From Apteryx mantelli (Eukaryota > Chordata > Aves > Apterygiformes > Apterygidae), in NCBI RefSeq assembly GCF_036417845.1, contig NC_089978.1:123038183-123102182 (forward strand): 64,000 nucleotides of DNA. Reading direction: 5' to 3'. Every line of letters begins with the position of its first letter. Within the stretch, counting starts at the first letter, position 1. Position numbers and translations under genes: made by a program. Below the pieces are notes generated by a model. It did not search any database and was not told where the DNA came from. It was given only the letters and a program-made list of their open reading frames with translations. Shown here piece after piece: positions 12,661 to 24,302 of the stretch.

Positions 12661-14505
12661 TTTTCCCCTTTGCGAGTGCGACTGGGTCTTGAAAACAACG
12701 TGGATAATGAGAAGGATTAAAAGGAGCATGATGAAGGGTTAAAGGCACAATGCAAAACCTTCCTGTCAGAGGGGAACATCTTGGCCACGAAGGGATTGAG
12801 ATGATTAAAACAAAATATCTGAGAGGATGAAATAACCCCTCCTTGACAGGTACACTACAGACAGCTATCCCCGTCTAACAGCAAGGAAGAAAGCCCAGGC
12901 TCTCCTCATCCCTTGGAGTGTGGCTATCCAGAGCTTTTGTTTGCTTGCTTGCTTGCTTTTTTAATCAAGGAAAAGCTGCCCTCTGTTGCAGTGACTGACA
13001 GTATGAAAAAAAAAAAGTTAAAATATTTTGCTTTTAAAACCACTTATGGACAAGAAATGATCAAATTAATGTCAGCTCTTCTGTGCCTGCAAAGTCTGTA
13101 TAGTTTTGTAGGAAGCAGAGTGTTTTCTATGAAGCACAGATATTACCTCAGTGATGCATTTAAAACTCCTTGTGCTGTAAGGTAACTAACATCACGAAAT
13201 ACTAAAAGCTTGGTGATATTTTGAAAGATCTATCAAATCATTCTCTCCAGCAGGTCATACATTCATCTGAAGTCACAAGAAATACAATGCTCTGAGCTTT
13301 GTTCTGCATCAACCAGCTTTAAGCAGAAAATAATGCACCATTTTTAAGTTGGATGTGATTGAATTTTACTTGATTTGGCTTAATTACAGAAATAGCACTG
13401 TGATAACAATACATTTCCAAACAAGCTTGGAGGGACAGTTTATTGGCTTATGTTAATCTAAGACCATGCTGCTGCCAAAAGGGGTGCTCCTGTTGCCTCT
13501 CTTTTGCCTTGCATCAGTAATCCTGCAGCTGCTGACCCAGCTGAGAGCTATTCGGCAGGCTGGTCTGACCCAGTCCACAGTACGGTCATTTGATCGTTAG
13601 TGCCAACACAGGGAAATACCAGGGCAGGGTAGGGGTAAGACTGGACTGTCCCTTCTGCAGGCTTAAGCCACCTGGGAAACTACCCCATGGATCTTGGAAT
13701 ATCTGAAGATAGTAAATGACAGAAGCTGATCAACAACAAGGGAGAATAAAAGAATTATACTCCTTTCTTCTTGCATACCATAAATACAATATTCAGAAAA
13801 AGACTCAAGAGTGATTATTGTTTCAAAAACACAGTACTTCCAAAAGGACTGGCCCTTTCTGTTGGGTTCGTTTTTCACTTGAGCCCTTAGGTCTGTGGTC
13901 CACAAATGGTCTGTAAATGAGCCCCAAGTTTACTCTTGCTTGGGGTTTCACAAAAGGCAACCACCTCTTCTTTGCAAACAATCACACCAGGCCTGCACAG
14001 CAGCCTTTTATCTTATCAGCTGCTGCCAGTGACTCTGTGCCATGATGGCAGGTGCAGGCTATTTCCTTTCAGTGCAAGCTATTGATTTTTTGGGTTTCAC
14101 ACTGATAGAAAATTACACACTGGGTCAGTTAGTTAATATTTGTGCAGTAAAAAAAATACTAATTATAAGAACTGCTCATGTATGTATCAAAAAGCTTGTA
14201 ATAAGCCAAGGGCTCCTACGTAATCATGGCTTCCATATGGCAGAGCTGTCATCTCTATACACTCACTAAAACAAAAAGCTTCAACACTTTCTTTAGGCAG
14301 GCTTATGGAGTGATATGTTAATCTACTCCCATTAACAAGACAGCAAATTCCCAGTTGATCACCCAATTCAAATTAAGCACATATAATCTTACTGTGACAC
14401 TCACAATGGTGTTAACATAATGCATATATAGAGATAGATGGGATTAAGTAAGTGTGCTCAGGAGTGCTCCGCTTCCAACATTAATGTCATTTAGGCACTC
14501 TGAAT
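12661..14505. other. Sequence downstream of CD96; possible long 3' UTR
   Basis: No exon is recognised. A canonical AATAAA on the minus strand (plus tttatt, 13439-13444) lies about 1.17 kb past the CD96 stop and could serve a long 3' UTR. A (GCTT)n stretch at about 12940-12957 and an A run at about 13004-13015 are the only repeats noticed. Confidence 0.45.
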
Positions 14506-14511
14506 TTTAAT
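14506..14511 (-). terminator. CD96: Candidate CD96 proximal poly(A) signal (ATTAAA)
   Basis: ATTAAA on the minus strand lies 103 bases past the stop codon. It is the commonest variant poly(A) signal. A canonical AATAAA exists further down at 13444-13439, so which is used is open. Confidence 0.35.
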
Positions 14512-14613
14512 ATGGGTCATTAACACCAAACTCCTGTAATCACTGCTTTAAAGACAGAGCCTTTTAAATGTGTCAGTTGTCTTCTGTGCACTACACAGGC
14601 AGTGTAGACAATG

Positions 14614-14722
14614 TTACAGGCTTTCCAGTTCGTGGCAGGATGGGGGAGTCCCATCAGACTCTATCATGGAGGTGTACTTTATTGGAGGTGGTGGTGGCTT
14701 GAAAGATGGAGGTCTGTTCATA
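14614..14722 (-). CDS. CD96: CD96 exon 15: cytoplasmic tail and stop
   Basis: The exon begins after TATTCCAG and encodes residues 554-589: MNRPPSFKPPPPPIKYTSM and then 16 further residues to a TAA at 14616-14614. The FKPPPPP block is a candidate SH3-binding motif conserved with human CD96. The tyrosine motif reads I-K-Y-T-S-M where human has I-K-Y-T-C-I, so the last ITIM-like position is Met. The distal tyrosine motif of human CD96 (a YxxM near the C-terminus) is replaced here by Cys-His-Glu-Leu. The result is a single cytoplasmic tyrosine in this exon (Y570), in a YxxM context. Confidence 0.93.
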
Positions 14723-15853
14723 CTGGAATAAAAGAGACAAAATGTGGTATAACACACAAGCCATATAAAATACTGATGTAAAAAAGGAGGAAGTAGATGG
14801 ACAGTAGATGGAAAGAAGCACAGTATAATGGAATCCTATAATCCAAATTCCTGTAAGAATTTGTTCTTACATATTTCAACTTTCTGGTTTCTGTTCCACA
14901 GCCGCAGCACACTTTCTGGTGTTCATTCGGCTTTCTCAGCTTCCAGCTCACAATCTTATTTTATTTGTGCTTTGTTTGCTTTATTCATGCTTTTTGTTTA
15001 TTCATTTCATTCATAAATTCACTTTATTCATGCTTTAAAAATGATTTTAGAATTGCTCATGCTGCTGTATGAAGCTATATTTAAAGGCTCGTAACTTTTT
15101 TTTGTCAATTTATAGGCCAAGATAAAGGTCCCTGCCTTAAAACTGTGAAAAAAATCAAGTATAACTATAACTCTTTTGCTTACCTTTGATGCATAGGATT
15201 TCCTGTTATGTTTCAAAAGGATTCTGTAGGACCACAAATGGTTCATGATCTCCATGAATTTTCAAACACTTCTAGCAATATTAGTTTATTAATGGAGATT
15301 AAAAATAACTAACTCTTAGATACTGCTCTCATTAGTAGATCTCTGAGTGCTTTTCAAGGGAATTAAATGTTGATAATCATTACAAACTCAACACTTCTTT
15401 GGCTGGGATTAAGTTTCAGGAAACCTACTTTCACATACATTACCTACCACTCAGATAGTCTGTATTACCCTGAAAGTACAGTTTCATTAAAATATGTCCT
15501 CAAGTAACCATGCAAAATGAGAGAGTGAGAGCAGTAGGCAGGGAAGCTATTAAAAGTTGGGGTTCTGGGGAAAAGATTTTACTTGCACTGTTCCCTTATA
15601 CCATACACACTAAAGCAGCACTGCTGCTGTTTTTTGAAGTTTATTTTATAGATATTTCACAGAATAGGTGAAAAGACTGAAAACACTCTACATTTCCTAC
15701 CTCTGTATGAAACAATGGCATTAACTATCCATGTACTTAAAGGCTGTGTGCACTATGAATAGTCTCAAGTGAAAAGGCTTAAATCCAAACATCTGTAACA
15801 GCCTCTGTGCTGCCCTCTGTACCATGCCTCTCACCCCTTTTTCCAATACTTAC

Positions 15854-15977
15854 ATCTCTTTTTGATATTGACACCATTTCCTGATCCCTAAAACTATTAG
15901 GAAACTGCAGAACAGAAGCATGACTGCTACCGCTGTCGGCCAGGGGAAGAGATGGGCTTTCGCGTTCCTCCCAGAGC
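15854..15977 (-). CDS. CD96: CD96 exon 14: transmembrane segment
   Basis: Starts after CTTCCAG (phase 1) and ends GAGAT|GTAAGT (phase 2). It encodes residues about 513-553: a short extracellular piece, a hydrophobic helix beginning WPTAVAVMLLFCSF, then the stop-transfer segment IRKWCQYQKE. The RKWCQYQKE string is essentially identical to human CD96 and, with exon 15, is the strongest single proof of identity. Confidence 0.95.
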
Positions 15978-16789
15978 CTGGAAGGGACACGAGAAACAGA
16001 GCTCAGCTGAACGCTGCCAGCGAAGAGAGAAGTTCATACTTGTTGTCTGAGGCATGCTGCTCCCCACCAGACGCATTACTGTTCACAAAGCAGCCCCAAA
16101 TCAATACGGGGTTGCCAGATTCGGAAGCGGAGGATCGTGCACTTTAAGCACTACCGTTCTAATTTATGGACTTTTAAACTATTTTGTTCTAATTGGGTTT
16201 GTGGGCTGCTTTCAACCACCCATCAGTTCACACAATGAGATTATTTAGGCACATCCTGACAAGCATTTCATCAGAAAACCACTGGTTTAGTCTATTCCCC
16301 AGTGGCTTTCCCCAAGAGGAAGCATGCACCCACACGGTCCGCAGCCAGCTGCCTGCTCTGGCATTTGGGTACGGCTGTCCGTCTCACCGGGTTATCCGTC
16401 ATGCTGCTGACACCAAACGCCATCCAAATTTCTGGCCTATGGTGCAGCCATTTCTGGCAAAGTGTTGCAAAGCCCAGGAGACCCTCTGAGGATTGCCAAG
16501 CCCCACCAAGCACTTATCTGGGGGCTGTCAGGGGTCCCAGCTATGGGGAGGAAGGAGAGGAGGAGCGTGGTCATCCTCCAGCTGATGAGGAGTGCGGGAC
16601 TGCAGTACCAAAAAGCATCTGGGACAACCCGCGGGGCAGGGATGCGAGCTGCCGTGGTGCCAGCCCTTGTCCCTTTTTTGAATTACCCAAGCCAAATTGA
16701 CACAACGCTCCACATTTCATGCTTCTCTGCATTTCCTCTTTACTGCAATGATATATTTGAAAGAGATGTTTCCTAGGATAATGTCTCAC

Positions 16790-16855
16790 CTGTACTATTG
16801 ACCAGCTTGCTGGTTGTATAGAAATCTTTCCATCTGGTGACTGAAACTGCATGGT
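16790..16855 (-). CDS. CD96: CD96 exon 13: stalk mini-exon
   Basis: 66 bases, phase 1 at both ends (TTACAG acceptor, ACAG|GTGAGA donor). It encodes a membrane-proximal stalk segment with Thr/Ser and one N-glycosylation site (NST). Weakly conserved, as expected of a mucin-like stalk; supported by splice signals, phase and position. Confidence 0.75.
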
Positions 16856-17465
16856 CTGTAACACTGAAGGACAGATTACCTAAAAAGATATGGGCACAGA
16901 ATGTTTTTAATAACTTGTTTGTTTCTGACAGTGTTTAGCAGCCACTGTTATTCACACAACTGAGCACTGAAAATCAAATTCCAGCATCAGGATGTCAAAA
17001 TTCACTTTGCAGGTCACTTACTTTTTTTGGCCTACAACCTACTATTAGACAAAAAATATGCTTTTACCAAATTAAAGAATATTAGAAGGCATGTTAAGAA
17101 GTTCCAGCAAAACAGCATCAAGTTGCACAGCACTCTGGGAGAAAGACAAGCTTTTTGCCTCTTTGGTAGGGTAATGAAAACACTAAAGATATCAAGTGGC
17201 TTAGCAGCATCACAAGGAGTCTGCTCTCAATGTGGCTGAGTGAAACCCCGGCCTCCTATATCAAGTACTGAAGTGTCTGAACCACAAAAATCATCTTTCA
17301 TCTGTTTGTAGACAGCTATTTTCCCTCTTCGAATACAGCTAAGCTACCTATGTTTAAGATCAATATTGCCTAAGGATACACTCCTATTTTTTTTAGCTGT
17401 CTCAATGTTCATGTCTTCCAAAATAATAGCTAAAATATGTGACTAGACAACAGCACAGCACTTAC

Positions 17466-17546
17466 GGTGTACTAGGCTTGTATTCTCCGAGGAGTGTGTT
17501 GCCTTCTGGAGGCTTTGCAGGGATACAGTGGTGGAATCGTTCCAAT
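17466..17546 (-). CDS. CD96: CD96 exon 12: stalk mini-exon
   Basis: 81 bases, phase 1/1 (TATATAG acceptor, CACC|GTAAGT donor). It encodes WNDSTTVSLQSLQKATHSSE and six more residues, rich in Ser/Thr with NDS and NTS glycosylation sites. The Ser/Thr density and symmetric phase fit the O-glycosylated stalk. Confidence 0.75.
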
Positions 17547-17866
17547 CTATATAAAGAGAAATAATTTCCTTAACTGACTTTACAAGCCTGCACATGGCTG
17601 CTTCCTTAGGTTTAACTTTGGCTATTTTATATCCTTTACTTTTCTCTGTTGCAAACAACAAATGAAATAGCAATGATACTTGAAAGTCTCTAGTATAATG
17701 GCTGATTTATAAATCCAAGAAAAATTCTGCTGTTTAAATGGTGTAAATGAGTAAACAGACAAAGCTAGGAAAATCTCTAGCTTTCTCATGAGATGCAGGT
17801 TCTGATCGAAATTGAATGGTCAAGCGTATAAATACATGTGTGCTTGTGTGCATGTGTGCGTGTGTG

Positions 17867-17894
17867 TGTGTGTGTGTATATATACACACACACA
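17867..17894. repeat. Perfect 28-base palindrome inside a GT/TA/AC microsatellite
   Basis: A (GT)n run changes to TATATATA and then (CA)n, so that bases 17867-17880 pair exactly with 17881-17894. The wider dinucleotide tract runs from about 17841 to 17895. It lies in CD96 intron 11 and is expected to be length-variable and able to extrude a cruciform. Confidence 0.85.
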
Positions 17895-18119
17895 ACAAAA
17901 ATCAATGCAATATTATGGCACTCTAAAAATTCACTGAGAATTTGGGATGTTAATTCAATTTGGTTCTTCTTTTCTCCTTGTTTATTAGGTATTTAATTCT
18001 ATGGGGATAAGCATGTTGGCTCTGGTATTTAAAAAAAGAGAAAAGAACCCACATGCAGTTAGAAATCTTGTAACACTGCTCTGTACAGCATGTCAGTGAA
18101 TGCTACTTATTACTATTTA

Positions 18120-18395
18120 TATAATGGCTCATGTTACAGCCTCAGAGGATTTAACCGATAACGGTAATCCCTGTGGCATTAGCCCCGTGCTTCTGGGAAG
18201 ACACGCTGGACTGCATTGGTATGCCTCGGAAGGCGCGCCAGCGCCTGTGCACTCTGAAATTGTACTTCGATTACAGCTGCCTCATCGAGGACCCTTCAAG
18301 GCCATGCCTCAGCTGGTTGTCAAGCGGACATGGCTGCAGGGAAGATGACGAGCAGTGCAAGGCACAGCACCGCCTGCAAATAACAGCGTGATTCA
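18120..18395 (+). other. Coding-like, Cys-rich island in CD96 intron 11 (unidentified)
   Basis: Bases about 18130-18390 are richer in G+C and CpG than the flanks and give a 72-codon plus-strand frame (18173-18391) with nine cysteines and acidic clusters (for example CREDDEQCKAQ). No conventional start, promoter or second exon is seen. It may be a decayed retrocopy, an unrecognised exon or chance. I do not recognise the protein. Confidence 0.25.
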
Positions 18396-19329
18396 GTGCA
18401 CTTCTAACAAAGTAGCAACAAGGAAGCTATGCAAGAGCAGAACTGTGAAGCATTAGAAATTGTTGCAACAGCTGTAGGAATGGCTGTGACATTTGCACTT
18501 TGGCCAGAAGATGCTGCCACACAAATGCACTAGCATACTGACTGGCCCTGCCTGTTCTGAAAGCAGACAAACCCAGCTGTTTTAAAAAAGAAAGTCATTT
18601 CTGGCATACTGCTAGTGAACAGAGATTTTAAAGGGGAAAAATTGTGGAACAGTGTACCTCCCACCCTTTTTCTTAACATTCACTGCTCTTTACTGTGTCC
18701 TGTTAGCCAGCCTTTATTGCCCCCCATTATCTCACAATTTCATTGCTACTCTGTGATTTTAGTTGGCTTCTCCAGTAACTTATTTCATCCACAAACTACC
18801 CTCAATACCCACTACATTCTCCTAGAAACTCTCTTAATTTTAACATTATTAAATTAAATATGTCTAATAAAAACATGATACTCAGATGTTTGTGGTTCCT
18901 CTTTTGCTGCTGCAAATCCTTGATGGCTTAGAAGACTCAAGTCTTTCACCTAACTCAGCGCAATCCCACAGGGGAGTTGCTTCTACAAAAATTAAAAAGC
19001 CAGTACAGATTACACCACCCAGCATCTGCCCTCTGCTTGGGCACAACTTTTTCATGTTTAGTAATACCTTTTGCATGGCGATGTAATGACTGTCAAGCAG
19101 CAGCTGAAAATAAGCACCAGAAAACTAATGTACTTTGCAAAGGCATCACAAGTTGAGGATCATGTAGAGTCTAGTACCTACTACCGTACTTTTTCAAGAG
19201 ACTCCAGATCACTCTATATTTGCAACTTAATGATAAGATCGTACTACACTTGCATTTTGCAGCGTCTTTAGTTTCCTAACTCCCATGTTACAGTCCTACA
19301 AAGCAAAGGAGAAAGCATCATCTACTTAC

Positions 19330-19404
19330 GTGCTGTTGTCAAACTCTTATTGAAGGCTGTGGTGCTGGTATAGTTTTCTGTCTCTGGAGTAAAAATCATC
19401 TCTC
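19330..19404 (-). CDS. CD96: CD96 exon 11: stalk mini-exon
   Basis: 75 bases, phase 1/1 (TTCAATAG acceptor, GCAC|GTAAGT donor). It encodes EMIFTPETENYTSTTAFNKS and four more residues, with two N-glycosylation sites (NYT, NKS) and many Thr residues. Assigned by splice signals, phase and stalk-like composition. Confidence 0.75.
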
Positions 19405-22212
19405 CTATTGAAAAACACACAAGTTTGCAAAAGTTACTCTCGAAGACACCATCGCTTGTTCTTCAGTTTTTCCTCTGTCTTCCCTGTTTCCTGACCAAAA
19501 ATATCAAATAGTTATAACCTAGTACCTGAAATTTTAGTTTCCCTCAGACAAGCAGACAGAGCTCTGTATCAAGTTTTAAAAGTCTGTCACGAGCTAGAAA
19601 CTCAAGATGAATTTAGTGAAAGGATGGATAAACTTTGAGAAAACATATGGGGTATTTAAGCCTGTATTTTGAAAGAAGCCTAGACAGATTGCTTTAGTTG
19701 AAATTCAGTAGTTCTGAGTTCTCTGGCCTGTTTTGACATGAAACCAATAGAAAATGATGAATGAATGTACGTAAACCAGAATTTAGACAGGATTTCACCA
19801 GCTCCAATGAGATGAAACTGTGTTCTCCTCTAGCAAAGAGAAGTTTTGAGAAAGCTAGTGTACAGGAGTCATGCTTGTGATGTTCAGTACCAATTACCAA
19901 CTCATTTAATATTTTACCTTTGATCTTTTTTGAAGTGCTAAGTATTCTACAGCTCAACTAGCTATTCATCTGATATTCAAACACAGACAGATGGTGGTTA
20001 GCAAAGAGACCTCTATTTGCCAAAGAGGACTATTTCACATTTACTAAGAAGAGTCCATCTTTCCTAACACTTGTCTCATTTTTGGAAAAGTACCATTAAG
20101 CCATCTGAACAAACCTGAGAAGGTGAAATGCAGCTATTACACAGTGCAGAAAGGATTTGTGTGGAAACTAAACGTGGACCAGGCTGCAGTTTTATAAACC
20201 TTTGTTTTGTCTTCCCTCCTCATCCCTTCTATTTCTGGGCGCTCTTCCCTTGTACCAATTCCCAACTATCTCTTGGATTTTCATTAGAAACTTGCAAAAT
20301 AACAGACTCTGAACCGAACCCTGTTCACACTATGGCAGACTTAGGCTCGGCTTCTGGATGTGGCTGCTTCCCAAGGGCTCTGATCAAGAAGACTTTGGTA
20401 TGGAAACTAGAAGCAAGGCAGAGGGATGAGTAACGCCGGTGCAGGTCTCTTGGACACTCCCCACCTGCCTAAGGGCCCCTGACCTATACCACACAACTGC
20501 CGCACAGTCAAGGGAGTTAGTTATGGTGCAGTTGTTTCCCAAAGCTGCTCACCGGAGACAGAAATGGCTCATCTCCGGCAAACACCATGACTTTGACCTC
20601 CTCTCTCCTCAGTCAGTGATAATATATAATCCAGTCAGGAGAATCCTCGCTGTTGACATTGTATATCTACAGCTTCAGTTGTGAAATTAGTTGCTTGCAG
20701 GAGTGAAGCAAGACAGAAGGCTTTTCCTCCACTTGGACAGGCTCTTTGCTCGCCCCCGTGTGAGCCAGCTGGTAGAAGTATCTCTGCTTTGGGGTATGGG
20801 GAGGGCTGCATGAGAAGCAGCAAGCTGTAATTTCAGTGCCATTGCAGCCCACATTCATGCCCTAGCATATCTTGCTCTCAACTCTTCCTTCCTCAGGGCT
20901 TTACATTAAGCCGTCCAGTTCCCATACAGTGCTCTGCCCGGTCACGACTGAGCCTTTTGTTCAGCTTCTTCCCCTGTATTACTGCACACACTGACAATTG
21001 CAGTACTCTTTCATGTCTGGGTAGATATTGCTATAGTGCTTATGTAGGTTACTTTAAATGAAGTTTGCGTGATTGAATTACATAGTTTAAGGGAGTACTC
21101 AACATCCTGCAGACTCATGAAAGTTTGTCTGTTGCAATAGATTTTATGTTTAGGAGAATAAGGCTGCCACAGGCACCAAGGGCCGAATCCACCCTTGCCA
21201 GATGCAGCCTGAGCTGTGGACCATTTCTGAGCCATAGCTTTGATGTTGCTCTGAAGAGGAAGGTGGCACTGAAGAATGACTTGCTCCATTGCCTCTTCTT
21301 ATGCTGGCAAGGCTGCCTTTTTACACGAGGTGTTTTCTCTCTGAAACAGGAGCATTTGTCATGCCTGTGCGTACTGGGGCCACGTGACAGTGAGCACAGC
21401 CCTTGTTGCCAGTCAGGACAGCAGGAACACTTGTCTAACTAATGCACAAAAACAATCAGTCCTACAGGGATGAACAACTGGGCTTCAAAATGAAAAGAGC
21501 CTTAAAATAAAAATGTCTGCTGACAGTCTTTGCTGCAGAAAAATCTTCTCCACTGGGACAGTGGCTGGTACCAACCCTGTATCTTGAGATTGGGACCCAA
21601 CCACCTAGAAGGTGACGGGTTCAGTGCTTCATTTGCTCCTGGTTCACATGTGCGCTGCTGCATTGTCAGGCGCGCGAGAGCCTTTCCGTGCACATACCTC
21701 TCCCCAGGGAAGGAAAACTGAAACACTTGCAAACGAGTCACCCTGCGCTGTATGGACTTCAGTGTGCCCAGGCCCCTGCTGGGCCTGCCAAGGCAGTGAA
21801 GAGGAGAAATCACTAAGCTGAGTCACACGCTGTAAAGATTTTGTTTTTCAGTGCTTTGTGTTTGTACTCACGTGTTCCGATATTTGGGTTGAGCCCTTTC
21901 GAGCTATAATCTCATTCTTTAGTTGATTAGAGATACTGGAGAAAATAGCTATTTTAAAAATATATACTTGATGTCTATTTATTTGCTGAAATTAATGAAA
22001 TTCATAGTGAATCAAATTATTAAATCAATATAGCATTTTCTTATATATTTATTTTTAAACAGTGGCCTTCTAGGTATATAACACATTAGAAAAAGGGCTT
22101 CAGTGAATATTAAATTATGTTCTAAAAAAAAAAAGCAAGATGTTTATTGTGTTTATGTACCTTTCTACGTTCTTGAAACAACAGAGAAAAGATTTTGGGC
22201 TGAATTCATTAC

Positions 22213-22287
22213 CTTGTGTTGTGGTAGCAGGAGCCAAACTTGCTTGACTTGTGAAATCCAGTGAGGCCAAAGATACAGACTGATGCT
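22213..22287 (-). CDS. CD96: CD96 exon 10: stalk mini-exon
   Basis: 75 bases, phase 1/1 (TTTCTTTAG acceptor, CAAG|GTAATG donor). It encodes a Ser/Ala/Thr-rich segment ending APATTTQ. Same length as exon 11, which may reflect duplication of stalk exons, although the sequences are not clearly similar. Confidence 0.72.
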
Positions 22288-23231
22288 CTAAAGAAAAACA
22301 GATTGCATGGTATTACACGGAATCACATTTAGTTGATAGGGTGTTTTTTAAATAATATTAATAAATCATAAAACAACCCAAATGACTGGAGATCAAAATT
22401 ATTGCACTAGGTGTTGGGTAAACACAAACTCTGCAGCAGAAATCCCACTACCAAAGTTCAAGGTTAAAAGTTCAAAACATATACCACAAATTCAACGGGC
22501 AATCAGAGGGTGTTATTAATGTAGACACTTTCACATGAGTTAGCTGTGTGCTTTATTTATTTACTTTTTTAATACATAGAGTTTAACTGCCATGGTGTGC
22601 GTTATGCACTTAATAGTGGTGCTGTCCTACCAAACCAGGGCCTTTCCAGAAATGGTCCTGATGACACGCGATAACTGTATAAGCCTGGGGAATCTCATAC
22701 TCCTGTGGGTTTTCCCCACAGCCATTCCCAAAGCAGACATAGAGGACAGTAATTGATGAAGATAGTTTTATACAGATATCTGTAAGCTGCTCGGGTAAAG
22801 CAGTGGCATTTATCTTATATCATTAATGAATGGGAATGATATGCCACTATCAGATTAAGGAAAAGTGGTGATTTCAACTTCTCTTCAATCACAAGCACCG
22901 CTCTATCATGATAGAAGAAATTTATTTGTAGTTGTATAGAGTTTTTACTCCATTTTGTAAAAAGGTATAGAATAATATTCAACGTTCAGCATGCCGTATT
23001 ATATGCTGTCCTCCTGTGACAGAACTTTATCAAGATTTGTGTTAAATCTCTTCCTGGGTAACTTCATAGCTCACAAATTTCCATCAAATGACATTACAGG
23101 TACCATCAGTATCAGAGCACACTAACCTTTCACTGGCACTCCTCTGCCTCCATGTATATGACATTTAAGCACAGGTCAAAAAGAGATCATACATCTATTA
23201 ACTGAGTAATAAAGAGGGATTTTTTTTTCAC

Positions 23232-23276
23232 CTGAGGTAGTCATGATGGTTGATGGAGGTGCTGAATTTCCAAGGT
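23232..23276 (-). CDS. CD96: CD96 exon 9: stalk mini-exon
   Basis: 45 bases, the smallest exon, phase 1/1 (TTGTTACAG acceptor, TCAG|GTGAAA donor). It encodes LGNSAPPSTIMTTS, typical mucin-like sequence. The donor is followed by an A run rather than a strong consensus, so inclusion may be partial. Confidence 0.68.
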
Positions 23277-24248
23277 CTGTAACAAATCAAAGCAAGAACA
23301 CCTTTACTCAGGATGGAAGAATTACTCATTCTGGTTTAGAAAAGTGGGTCCCTGAAGGATTCAAGAATGAGAGGGAGCGCATTGCACTTATTTTCTAAAT
23401 CGTGTTTCAGTGTGCAAAACAACCTGGTGGTACAGCAAGGAACAAGAAGCACCTGAAGTAACTGTGCTGTGAAATCTCTAGGGAAAGCAATGGTTTGGGG
23501 GACGAAGGGGTTTGGAATCCCAGGCTCCTCCAAATTACTGATGTGCCTCTCACTCAAAACACAGGAATGAGTTCCATGTGTTTATCCCATACAGGCAGGT
23601 GCACCTTATTAGCATGCATTTTGAAATAACATATATGACCTTGTGATGGCATCCGTATAGCTCCATCCACTAGATATTTCAGAGTCTGCAACTCCAACAG
23701 AAGATTGCAGGGACACTTTGCACTGCAAAATGTGGCTCCAAAGTGCTTCAGCTGAGGTGCTGAAGACAAGTTTGTCTATTTGCAATAAGATAAAAACAAG
23801 ATAAGCTTGCAGGAGCAGAGCAAGAATTTAGCAAATTTTCACAAATTAAGAAACATTCCATCAGTCCTTTAATTAGGCAAGAGTGTTCGGGATCTTGGCT
23901 GTGTACTTAAGCAGAATGTAGAACCATTAGTAGAGATGTTATTTTTAATTATCAGTTCAGTGTTGAAAGAGCTATATTCAAATGCCATCTCAAGCATCAG
24001 GAATAACATTAAGTGCCCCTCAAAGCTGAAGTTTAATTATACTTGGACTTAACTATGATAGATTACCTTACAAAAATATCTGTTCATTGTATTTTCCCTG
24101 AATTTGTAGCTGCAGAAAAGGATCCATAACCATCAGTCCAGAAACAAGCTTGCAAAATCATTTCTCCAACAGCTTTAAGAGTATTTTAGGAATTTATAGT
24201 TGCACTCCTAACATGACCCAAGTTATTTTGCTTTCTAATTTGTCCTAC

Positions 24249-24302
24249 CTTCTGAAGCCATGGTGGAAAAAGCTTGAGTTGAGATTTCATTAGACTTATT
24301 AT
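24249..24302 (-). CDS. CD96: CD96 exon 8: stalk mini-exon
   Basis: 54 bases, phase 1/1 (TTCTTCACAG acceptor, GAAG|GTAGGA donor). It encodes NKSNEISTQAFSTMASE, the first stalk segment after the third Ig domain, with one N-glycosylation site (NKS). Confidence 0.72.

Noticed and set aside
12400-12748. Frames with poly-His, poly-Ala and poly-Arg
   Set aside because: They are translations of the triplet repeats in the GC-rich patch, with no start, splice or homology support.
6321-14505. A ZBED2-like gene, which sits by CD96 in mammals
   Set aside because: No zinc-finger BED or hAT-transposase-like frame is present here or in the CD96 introns.
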